Below are positions 34,161 to 44,026 of a DNA stretch of 64,000 bases, piece after piece (the first letter of the stretch is position 1; every line of letters begins with the position of its first letter). The notes below the pieces were generated by a model. The model was not told the DNA's origin. It made no database searches and was given only the letters and a program-made list of their open reading frames with translations. This DNA is from Astrocystis sublimbata (lineage: Eukaryota > Ascomycota > Sordariomycetes > Xylariales > Xylariaceae). Made by a program: the position numbers and the translations under genes. Location of the stretch: contig JAJNNY010000075.1 of assembly GCA_022453515.1 (NCBI GenBank), positions 1 through 64,000 on the forward strand, written 5' to 3'.

Positions 34161-36361
34161 ATCGCATGCTTGCCATTTTCATCAATCAAATTTTGATCTG
34201 GTATACTCAATCAATACACATCTCGAAATTTACATCCAAGAGCCTCCCTGCTCGGGCGTCTCTGACTTATCCGGACACCCACTTTCCCATTACCCACGCA
34301 CTTACACATACCCATGTCAGCTGTTACCGGCTACTAGTTTTGAATGGAATTTTTTCTCATCACGATGAGACGGCACTTGTATACACCCTTACGCATTACG
34401 GAGGTCCCCTGAGTGAGCAATATGGTGGCTCACAGTAAAATATAATGATCACTCGCTCAAATCTAGCATCCATTCCGAGCTTCAACTGATGACCGAGTGA
34501 AATGGAAGTTTATATCGTCGTCACTTGTGATTTCGACCAAACTTATGCCTCTATATCGAATGTCTAAAGTCAAGGATGCAGGTGACAGGCACTTGAAATA
34601 GTCGAGTAGCTACTTCGAACCAACCAAGCCAATATCGGCTTATTGAGACATGGATGTGAAACGCTGAAACTTGAATTGCCTGGTGATGATAATCGTATCA
34701 TAATTCGCTCGTCGTTTATTTGGACTTGGTCATCGAGTCAACTTCGTAGGTCAGAGGTGCTTTTTTGGTCGTGTTTCTTATCCCCATTCACCCACTGTCG
34801 TCAACACATACATGAGCACGCAATTCGTTTCTTCTAGACTGTATATTTCTCGACACCAACCATTTGGGGAAATCGATCCGATTCTTCAATAGATCACCTA
34901 CCTACCCAGCCAAGTTCGAGGGTTGACTTGACTGGTTGAGATTGCCCAGCTTTATTGTAGGGTGGTAATTCCGAACAGCGGACACTCTGTCCAGGTGAAA
35001 CTGTATCGTATAGGTATCGAGGGAGATGGAGCGTCTACCTACCTCTAAGTACTTAAGTAAGTAGGTGGTGGTGATGGATATAGACACAAGCAGCACACAC
35101 AACGAGGCGAGAGGTAGTGTTTGCTACTCGGCTTGCTATCGGACCAACAGGGAAACACTAGTCCCATGGACTATATTTGGGTTTGAGAAAGTCTTGCGCA
35201 CATGAGCTATATGCCAAGCTCCGTCCTTCACCTCCGGAATTCTGTGCTTCTTCCTTGATATTGGAGCCAAAAATGAAACCGGCACGCCCGGCACATGTTG
35301 CGATATTGAACGCAGTATTCAATCTCAGTTATTCCACTTTGTTTTGTTCAGTGAGGGTTTTTGCCAACCTGGAAGAAAAGGTCAGGTCGTTTGGTAAATC
35401 GGTACGATCCTCATATGTGCTTATCAAGCGGGCTTTAGGTACCTAATCTACCTAGGTAGAACCTAGAACAAAACCTTGAAAAGCACGATACTTTCATTCT
35501 AGAGCTCCGCAGAGACCATTTCTCGGATTTGGCAGTAAATAACACATCTTACCTACACCTCTTCATTACTTACCAGGTAATTTAGACGGGCACAGTGCCG
35601 ACTTACATGATGAAGCCTTGGGCAATCACTAGAATTCCTACAGACCCCCCTAGCGCCCTACCTAAGATTTGGAACCTAACGCGCTCGCGCGGCAGACTCG
35701 CCAGGCCGCCAGGTACTACCGTACAGCAGGCTGGGCTGGGCGGTGGTCCGAGCTCCAACGCCAAGTGCAAAGATAAATTAAAATTTCCTCTCGTCCTCTC
35801 CCTTATCCTCGGTCACCTACATTCTACACTTCCTCACTCAAGGTGTGACCAAACACCCGCAACTTCATTGTCAGCCATGTAGGCCACCACCATTAGCAGG
35901 GCTGGAATATGCCCTGTCTTACCCATTCTTTCCTGTCTGCACAAGTCACGCGCGTTCGGAGCTCTTAGTCACCCGCTGCCGATCCATTGGGTGGCTGTAG
36001 TGGGATGCTTAGAGCCGGCAATGGCCGGCCCAGCCAGACCAACTGGCCTGGGTTGCTCCCCGGTACCTATTGAATACCCCGCGAACCAAGCCGAGGATTT
36101 GGGGTTGAGCTGGGGAAGCTCCAGCTTAACTACAAGGGATTTGTATTCCGCATTCAATTCCTCGAGTCCCTTCTTTCGGGGGTTTATCGGCCAACAGCCA
36201 ACAACCTCTGCTCTACCTACCTCTGCCTATCAAAGCAGGTAGCTTGACGTCTGGACCGAGCATCTCACTCTTTCTCGCCACAAGGGATGCGTGCATTGCA
36301 CTACACATTCGGATAGGTAGCATCGCACTCGGGGGATACGTGTTATACCCTCGTGGACATC
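34161..36361. other. Intergenic: downstream of BQT4-like gene and upstream of HIBADH
   Basis: 2.2 kb without a supportable gene. Palindromic motifs include CTACCTAGGTAGAACC near 35449-35463 and repeated ACCTACC/AAGTAAGTAGG units at 34897-35065. Open frames at 35177-35446 and 35595-35882 look random. Confidence 0.55.
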
Positions 36362-37654
36362 ATGAGAGCACGTCGACTCCTCGCGAGTACCTTCTGTACT
36401 CAACGGCGAGCCTTCTCAGCCTCCCAGAGGCGCCTGGATCGATATGGCTTCATTGGCCTCGGCCAGATGGTACGTTTTCTGCCGAGCCTCCATCGCTACC
36501 AAGCTCTGTAGCTAACTCTAACTGTTCGTGCAGGGCTATCAAATGGCGAAGAATCTCCAATCTAAGCTATCCCCTCCTGACTCCGTGAGCCTCTTCGACA
36601 TCAACAAAGATGCGATGGACCGGTTAGCTCAAGACATGAGGACATCACAGGCTGGTGGTGCCGTTGTCGAGCTAGCCCAGAACGTAGCTGAAGCTGCGAA
36701 GAACGCTGTAGGTGCTACCCTCTCATATTGTCGAACCGTCGAGTGACTACGACTCTCCCTGTTTCGATGATGAGCATGTTCTATCTATGATCTAAGTTGG
36801 GGACCGGTTCGCCGGTTTCTATCGTGATTATTTTCCATACATAAAGCCAATCCTCTGAAGAACCGAAAAAATGAATGCACAATTTGTTCCGCTGTCAAAC
36901 ATGGATATGCCTTTTAGCTAACATGCTGTTCAAGGACATATTGATTACCGTATTACCCGAGCCGTCGCACGTCAAGGGCGTTTACTCGGAGATACTGAAA
37001 TCGGACCTCTCATCAACGCCCAAGGTCTTCATCGATTCGTCGACCATCGATCCATCCTCCTCACGCGAAGTCGCCAAGTGGGTTGCGGATGCAAACCAGG
37101 GCCAGTTCGTTGATGCCCCGATGTCAGGTGGAGTGGTAGGAGCTACAGCCGGCACCTTGACCTTCATGCTCGGCTGCCCAGATCGACTCGTAACCACAGT
37201 AGAACCAATACTTCTGCGAATGGGCAAGCGTGTCTTACACTGCGGGGTCCAGGGGACGGGCTTGAGTGCCAAACTCGCGAACAATTACCTGCTAGCGATA
37301 AATAACATCGCCACAGCCGAGGCCATGAACCTTGGCATCCGGTGGGGGCTCGAGCCCACGACGCTCGCGAACATCATCAACGTCAGTACAGGCCGCTGTT
37401 GGCCCTCGGAAACCAACAACCCCGTCAAGGGCGTGGTTGAGACGGCGCCCGCGGGTCGCGATTATGCAGGCGGCTTTGGCATCAGTCTCATGAAGAAAGA
37501 TCTCAAGCTTGCCATTGTAGCCGCTGAGGAGGCGAATGCGAAATTGGAGCTGGGGGCTCGTGCACGTGAGGTCTACGAAGAAGCCGAGAAGCTCGAGAGT
37601 TGTAAAGGCCGAGACTTCTCTGTCGTGTATCGGTTCTTGGGCGGAAAGGAATGA
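36362..37654 (+). CDS. HIBADH: 3-hydroxyisobutyrate dehydrogenase, mitochondrial
   Basis: Exons 36362-36469, 36534-36707 and 36935-37654; introns 64 bp (GTACGT, branch GCTAAC, CAG) and 227 bp (GTAGGT/CAAG); 333 aa. The first 27 residues are Arg/Ala/Ser-rich without acids (MRARRLLASTFCTQRRAFSA), a mitochondrial presequence. The Rossmann NAD motif GLGQMG lies at 32-37. The substrate motif APMSGGVVGATAGTLTFMLG is near 155-170, and the catalytic Lys of SAKLANN is near 206. The enzyme oxidises 3-hydroxyisobutyrate to methylmalonate semialdehyde in valine catabolism. A second splice could hide in the 227-bp intron, but EAAKNA joins DILITVLPEP exactly as in homologs. Confidence 0.88.
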
Positions 37655-38251
37655 AATTAGCAAATAAAATCCCCAGTACTTCTGGTATCAATTGTGAACT
37701 TTTGATCCCCCCTAAGCTCGTCACCGTCTGTACGTGAATCAAACACTCGACTTCAATATATGCACGTAGTTCGCATGAGGAAATATTGTTCAATGATGTG
37801 CTGATTCAAGTCATCGGCGTTTTAGCAAATGAAGTATATTTATACACATCGATTGATGGCGCATACACATATCCAGTCGATATGAACTACTGCTGTATGC
37901 CTGTATGACCCATATCTACCTCATTTCTAAATGAGAGTGTGAGCAAGTAGGTATCCGCACGTACGTCCAAGATATAACAGGGTATATATATATATATACG
38001 CGAAACAGGCACGATAGTCTCTACATAAAGAATGCATCTATTGACATGTTCTCTTCCGAACTCGATAATTCCTCAATAAGGCGACTAGTTAGGCTAGGTG
38101 GTTGAGGGTGAGGGTAAGTAATGGTCATTTTGTTGATCGGTATTAACTGTATGTGCAGTACTAATGTAGGCATTCCTAAAAAATACTACATTATAGGGGT
38201 AGATACATGTAGGTAGGTCGGTCGGTCATTCGGCTGCCTAAAAGTGCTTAT
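37655..38251. other. Intergenic between convergent HIBADH and AP-3 beta
   Basis: AT-rich 3' flanks with a TA microsatellite at 37983-37998 and GTAGGTAGGTCGGTCGG near 38210. No gene seen. Confidence 0.65.
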
Positions 38252-40814
38252 TCAAGAAGAATCGAGGAACCCCTCGAGCTCGGCTTTATCATTGTCGTCT
38301 TCACGTTCCGAGTCTTCGTTATCCTCAACTTCTTCGCTTTCCTCATCTTCTTCTTCCTCGGATTCCTCTTCGTCTTCCGACTCTTCTTCGTCGTCCTCTT
38401 CATCCCCCTCCCCCTCGTCATCATCAGCAAGGAACTCGTCAAGTGTCATACTGCCAAGCCCAGCAGCCGCGCCCGCGCCCACCGCTGCACCTGCGAGCCC
38501 ATTGCTCTTCCCCCTACTAGCCCCTGCGTCCCCGAGCATCTCAGCCGCAGGTACGGTCCTGAGTCCCTCGGGGACGTATTGCCCAGCAGTCGAATCCTGC
38601 ACTCGTAACTTCGGGTCCGGCTCCTCGCCTGCGCGGACCCAGTCCGGCAAAGGTTCGTACCCGCGGAGCGCATGCACCGCGGGGCCGCCAGCTAGGACGA
38701 GCGCGGACGAGCCGAGCAGGAACCCCTTGCGCGTCTCGGATGGGCTCGGCGCCTGCGGTGCGGGCTTGAGAGCCAGGAGCATGAGGGTGGCGAGCTGGGG
38801 GACGGCGAGGAGGGCCTTGTAGAGCCTTGTGCGGTCGCGCAGGTCGTACGAGGTGTCGTAGCGGACCAGCAGTAACGCGTATTCCCACAAACGCACGATG
38901 GGATGGTCTGATGGTGGCGTGAAGCCCGGCGGTGCAGAGGCTTCGGCATCGTCGTCGCCTTCTGGTGTGGGTTCTGACTCTGTCTGCTTTTCGGCTTCGC
39001 GATTGATGTGGTGAAGGTACACTTTCGCGGCGAGCAGGACGATCTGTCGCTTGGCAACCTCGGCCTCATTGGAAAAGTCCTTGAGCAGAATGCGTAGGAC
39101 GTCGGCTGCGATGTTGTCCTCGCCATTCAAGCCAGAGAATTCGCCCACGAGCCAGACGATGGTTGCGCGAGCTTGCGGATCAGTCGCGGAGTCTAGGTTT
39201 TTCGCTAGTCTCACGACTGTGCCCATGTGCGCTTGAGGATCTAGCTGGATTAGATGGCGTATGACCGTCAGCGATTCCGCGGCAAGGGTACCGTCGAGAC
39301 TTGTTATCTGTCCCAAGAGCAACCGCATACACCGCGGTGCTGTCGCTGGGTCCCCCTGCGCGCAACGACCGATGGCACGAACGGCTTCCCGAACCAGTGC
39401 CTTATTTGTGCCTCGAGAAAAGTGTTCGAGCTCGTTGAGTATAAGGCTTTTCGTTTGCGGCGGACTGTGGGGGAATATCAAGGTGAGGACTTCGAGTTTG
39501 AGCTCCCACGCGGGTGCTGTGTCGGTAGCACGCACGAGGAAGTGTGAAGCATACTGGACGAAGGGCGCCGGGTGCGCTAGACATACAGATACAATGTTGT
39601 AAAGAGCAACTTGTTCGATATCCTGAGCCCCTCGGAGTAGAGCAGTCAATGGGCCGACTGCTGCCTTTGTAAATTCCGGTGTGCCAATCTCTGCATAGCA
39701 GCGCGCCACAGCGATGACGACGCCGGAGTTCCGACTTTGTAGTAGCGGTTTGATTCCATTTAAAAGAAGAACAAGATCGGGGTCCAGTACTAGAACTTGC
39801 TCGCCCCCAATCTCGTTCTTAGACCGCGTGCCATCGTCGCCGTAGAAATCTTGGAGATCCTCACCGGCGGCCTTGTCGTTGGCCTGGGCGCTTCTCGTCC
39901 TCCGTGGGAAGCATTTCCGCGCGTAAATAGTCATCATTCTCAGTACGGCCAACTGACTCCATTCATCCATGTCGACAATCTTTTTAATGAAGCCCCTGTA
40001 GTGTGCATGTATCAAATCGATCCGTTCGGGACATATCTCCATGAAGGCGCTGACGGCTGCGCCGGCGACGAAGTACTGCTTGTCGCCGAGGAGGGTCGTC
40101 AGATAATCCATCAGCTGGGGAAAGGTAGAGGGCTCGAGACGGTAGCACTTGGGGATGGAGAGGGCGGCGGCCTTCCGCACATGCGGGGACATATCGCCGA
40201 CGCCCTTCTTGATGGCTAGGGAGACGATCTGGCTGATGACGGGGACGCGGATGCCGGACATGGTACGCAGAGCCAGGGCGCGCACTTGAGGGTTCGTGTC
40301 GGAGAGGGACTTCTGGATGGTGTTGATGGAGAGGAGGGCAAGGTCGGGCTCCTGTTCGGCATGGTGGACGAGGTATATGTAGACGAGCTTCTTGATCTCT
40401 ATGTTCGGCGAGGCGACATTCTTCACGATGGAGGAGAAGCAGGGGAGTGTGCGCTGCTGGCGGTACATCATCTAGCGCGGCCACGAATTAGCATCGATAT
40501 TGGCATGTGTTGTTCGGTTTGCCGGTCTTGGCCAGTCGGCGTCGGTGAACAGGCGTATCGTACCGCAATGACGCGCCGCAGCCCGTCGAGGATTTCACGA
40601 TCATTGCGACTATCGAGGAGCTTCTTGAGCTGGGCGGTGGGCAGAGACCGGGTTGTGACGCGGGTGCTTCTGGCAGCTTGGGCGGCATCGAGCGTGAGCT
40701 CCCGGGCTAGGAGGAGGGCCAGGCAGGTTAGCAGAGAAACAGCGATATTGCGGCGGCAGTGATGCTGGTCTTACCGCTCTCGAGCAGATCGGATATTCTA
40801 GAGATCGATTCCAT
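38252..40814 (-). CDS. APL6: AP-3 adaptor complex beta subunit
   Basis: Exons 40814-40775, 40706-40564 and 40471-38252; introns 68 bp (GTAAGA/CCTAG) and 92 bp (GTACGA/GCTAG); 800 aa. The start MESISRISDLLESARELTLD, followed by QLKKLLDSRNDREILDGLRR and IEIKKLVYIYLVHHAEQEPD, is diagnostic of beta-adaptins and closest to AP-3 beta. The adaptin trunk of HEAT-like repeats runs to about residue 560. A short linker (EKQTESEPTPEGDDDAE) follows, and the tail from about 700 is an extreme Asp/Glu/Ser run. AP-3 sorts cargo from the Golgi or endosome to the vacuole. The clathrin-box and ear domain of other beta-adaptins are not evident, as expected for fungal AP-3 beta. Confidence 0.88.
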
Positions 40815-41540
40815 GGCCGCGGGAGGTTCGCGCACGCGCACCCGGCGTGTGGAGCTGCCTAGGTGTAGGTAGGTAGAGAAGATATCGTGGTCACGCGGGG
40901 TCTTCGATGTTGAGATGTCCAAAAGCTGGATCTCGTTGTTGTAGGTGCCTCCACTACCTCCAGGGCTTAGAGTACCTACACGTACCTAGGTGGTACAACT
41001 GTAGTAGCTCCATTGGTATTAGTTCTGGGAAAGGTGACGTCGGCTTGCTAGGGTTAAGATACTCAACGTTTAAGCAAAAGTATCACACCCCACTTGGTTT
41101 CCAGACTCCTAGCTTTCTTAAAAAGCTGACAGATGTTTGCATTTAATAATACGACTTATTTCAATCCAACCAAGATATTTGTATTTGTATAGACAAAATT
41201 CAATACGTTTTTATTCAAATAAATATCAAGTCGAGAGAGTGCCATCCGTCGCCTAATCCCACTAGGTGCCTAAAGTAGGTAGGTACTTACCTAAGTATAG
41301 GTATCTTCCAGGCCCCAGCTGGCCAGGGTCTCCGTTGCGGCACCGGCACCGGCCCGTGATCTGCGATTTCTAGGCCGGGTTCAGCTCCCGTTCCTTTGTT
41401 CCAGTTGCGGGCGAATATCTAAAAGTGCAATGATTGCCATATAAGCAACCAATTACTGGAAAGCTGTTGTCCATTCCATCTTACCCACTGTCATCAGTAA
41501 ATTGGATCGAATCACTCGAAAACACCTGAATGTCTGATCA
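40815..41540. other. Intergenic: divergent promoter of AP-3 beta and the 41541 gene
   Basis: About 725 bp containing motif clusters (GTAGGTAGGTAG at 40865-40875, CGTACCTAGGTGG at 40981-40993, several between 41260 and 41310). No coding frame supported apart from the tiny upstream ORF at 41530. Confidence 0.6.
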
Positions 41541-41544
41541 ATGA
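41530..41544 (+). promoter_or_regulatory. Four-codon upstream ORF overlapping the next start codon
   Basis: ATG TCT GAT CAA TGA: the TGA overlaps the ATG at 41541 as ATGA. If transcribed, such a uORF would make translation of the main frame depend on leaky scanning or reinitiation. The transcript start is unknown, so this is a sequence observation only. Confidence 0.4.
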
Positions 41545-42314
41545 CAATTCCAATATTTCTATCCCCGGCATTACCATCCGAGCTTCTATCATATATCCTA
41601 GATCAACATGTGTTCCCTACGATCTTAATCATATGCTCATCCAAAGCCGAGTTCCTGGAATCAGTTGTTGAGGACATACGGACACAACCTGCTAAAACAA
41701 CGCCAAACATTGTTGATTTGGAAGAAGAACACAAATCAGGGGAAGAGCATGAAGAGCAACATGACGAGGAGCCACCGCATCCTTCGAAACCCGTGAACCG
41801 CGGCGAGACAGATATGAAGCACGCGCTCTTATCTTCGCCTCTTTCCCAGATCGCCACCTCTCGCCACATCCGCGTCGTCTACACACCCACAGTCACTCAT
41901 CTACGTGCCTATCTCGCCGTCTTCTCTCCCAAGGACTCCAGGGTGCCGGCGCCTCCAACATCTACGCACGGCATGCGCCACGGCAAGCCGCGCATCATCC
42001 TGTACGGCTTCCTCGGTCTGCATCGCGACACGAGCGAGTGGAGCGCACAGGGTATCAGCAACACGACTGCGACGCTGGTCGATCTAGCCCACCGTTTATC
42101 ATGGCCTGCTCTGGTCATCGAGCCGCGATCTAGCATAACGTTCGAAGAGATACTGCAGGAAGCAGTGCCCATCCTGAGTGGTGGCGCGCGGAAATTGGTG
42201 CCCGATTTTGACGAGGGTGCTTGGTCTGGCAGGACGGTTGAGCTTGGCAGGATTCTAGGTCGGTGGGTTCGCTTCCAGAGGGCGCAGTGGGATATTAGCG
42301 ACAGTCACGACTAG
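41541..42314 (+). CDS. Hypothetical 257-aa protein, possible RecA-like fold without Walker A
   Basis: Single exon. Hydrophobic strand-like segments alternate with helices: ALPSELLSYILDQHVFPTIL then IICSS (about 10-34), HIRVVYTP (about 109), RIILYGFLGLHRDT (about 150-163), SAQGIS (about 167) and LVDLAHRLSWPALVIEP. The strand-helix order and the Y-G-F-hydrophobic-H segment in a Walker-B-like position recall degenerate RecA-fold proteins such as Rad51-paralog or Shu-complex subunits. There is no GxxxxGKT. An acidic loop (EEEHKSGEEHEEQHDEE) separates the first two strands. I cannot name the family, and the fold is inference. It shares a divergent promoter with AP-3 beta. Confidence 0.68.
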   Translation: MTIPIFLSPALPSELLSYILDQHVFPTILIICSSKAEFLESVVEDIRTQPAKTTPNIVDLEEEHKSGEEHEEQHDEEPPHPSKPVNRGETDMKHALLSSPLSQIATSRHIRVVYTPTVTHLRAYLAVFSPKDSRVPAPPTSTHGMRHGKPRIILYGFLGLHRDTSEWSAQGISNTTATLVDLAHRLSWPALVIEPRSSITFEEILQEAVPILSGGARKLVPDFDEGAWSGRTVELGRILGRWVRFQRAQWDISDSHD

Positions 42315-42558
42315 GTTAGATGTAAGCATCTAGGCGATGAAGTTGATTGATGCATTGTATTTCACGCTGTACGCAGCCACCCGAACAAGAAGAAAACACA
42401 AAGTGGTAATCGCAACAATTTGCAGTCTCTCTATCGGGTGCCCTACTTCAAACATGCCTCGCCATCTCCTTGCCCTTGAACGCCGACAGTGGTATCTCTA
42501 GTCCCTCATTCATAACTCATGACGCGTAAGTAGAATCGTAATGCAATCTGACAGGCCC
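42315..42558. other. Short intergenic between convergent genes
   Basis: 244 bp of 3' flanks for the 257-aa orphan and NUF2. Nothing else seen. Confidence 0.7.
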
Positions 42559-44026
42559 CTAGATAGCTTGCTCCATCTCAGTAATGTACAGCTTGATGTG
42601 CGACTCCATCTTGAGATATTCGTCGTACGCATTGTGTACCTCGTTCTCAATGTTATCCTTGAGGTCGAACATCTGTTTTTGCCATTAGCTCAACTTTTCT
42701 TTTCTCTCACTGGCAGCTTTTGCTGTGACGCTGATAAGGAATTTGAAGCCATACCTTTTTCTCCGTCTGCTCGATACGGACCCGTCGTCTTTCAATCTCC
42801 GTGCCCTTGGCTGCTCGCTCCTCCGTCAGCTTCTTGTGTAATGCCCGGAGCTCCTCCATCTTCTCCTTGGCATCGCGGGCCTTCTCGCGGCTCTGGTCGC
42901 GAAGCTTCTCGGTGCGCTCGTTCCACTTGCCCAGCTGTCTCTGTAATAAGGCCTCGGTACGCTCGACTTCTCGCACATTGTTTCCTCGCTCGGATAACGC
43001 ATCGCGTTGCTTTGCGTTTCGGACAAGCTCTTCCTCCTCCTTGGCTAACTCGATGGATATCTCATCGAGCAGCTTGATGCAGGACGCCACATCGGTCGAC
43101 ACGACGCCGAAGGAATCTGTCGAAGTCTGCAGGGCTCGAGCTCGACGATCCAGGGAATCGATATGGGCTTTGTCCGCGCCCAGGGTGTTATTCAACTCGG
43201 TCAGACTTGTTTGTAACGCTTGTGGGCTCTGCAGAGTGTATGGCCGTAGCTTCCCACTCTCCTGCTTGAGCATCATCTTCTCAGTCGTCCTTTGTTCGAG
43301 AGTCTGCGCAAGCTCGCCCTTCTTCGCCTTCGCATCCTCCAGCCGAGCTGCCACCTTCTCCTGGTTTCGTCGTAACTCTAGCAGCGTCTTCTTCAGCTCC
43401 TCGTTGCGCTCTGTCTTCTCGCGAACCTGCGCCTCCATAGCCTTGCGGTTACGCCGCATCTCGTGTAGCCTCGCCTCCGCATCCTGGTTCTCGCCGTACA
43501 GTGTTTCGATGCGCGACTTGGTTTGCTCGGCCTTGTTGAAATGCGTGCCGATGACGTTGGTTTGGGACTCGCGGAAGCGCACAAAGTTGATCAGGTAGCT
43601 GAAGATCTTGACAAGCCGGGGGTGCGTCGGCTTGTACAGGTCGGAGAAGTTGAAATCGTTGATGCGGCATTCGAGAAGGAGCCTGCGCAGCGACACGTAG
43701 AAGCCCATCAAGTTGCGCGTGTCTGGGGGCACGATATCGATGAATTCGCCACATACGTCTTCGGCAGCGGCGCGCATGGCGGGCTCGATGGTCTCGCGCG
43801 TGGCGTTCAACAACAACTCGGCGAACCACTCGAATATCATCTGCACCTGAACAGGGTTGGGCTTCTGGAAATCGGCGACTGTAAAGGGGATGCCGATGTC
43901 TGTTATACAGCCAACAATTTCCTTGTCCGACAACCGCATAAATGCATCGGCCTCATCCTCTTTCTTGCGCGAGCGCGACTGTGTTTGCGACGGCGGTATT
44001 ATTGACATCCGCCCATTATACGCCAT
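42559..44026 (-). CDS. NUF2: Kinetochore protein Nuf2 (Ndc80 complex)
   Basis: Exons 44026-42755 and 42672-42559; 82-bp intron (GTATGG/ACAG); 461 aa, the usual length. Residues about 28-165 are the calponin-homology-like head ([56 protein letters not shown]). A coiled coil of about 280 residues follows. The small last exon gives [20 protein letters not shown] and ITEMEQAI, the conserved Nuf2 tail that meets Spc24-Spc25. Nuf2 pairs with Ndc80 to couple kinetochores to microtubules. An alternative start at an internal ATG (44008) would remove only six residues. Retaining the intron would replace the conserved tail with a short random one. Confidence 0.9.

Noticed and set aside
38244..38822. 192-aa Ser-rich plus-strand frame
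   Set aside because: Antisense shadow of the acidic tail of AP-3 beta.
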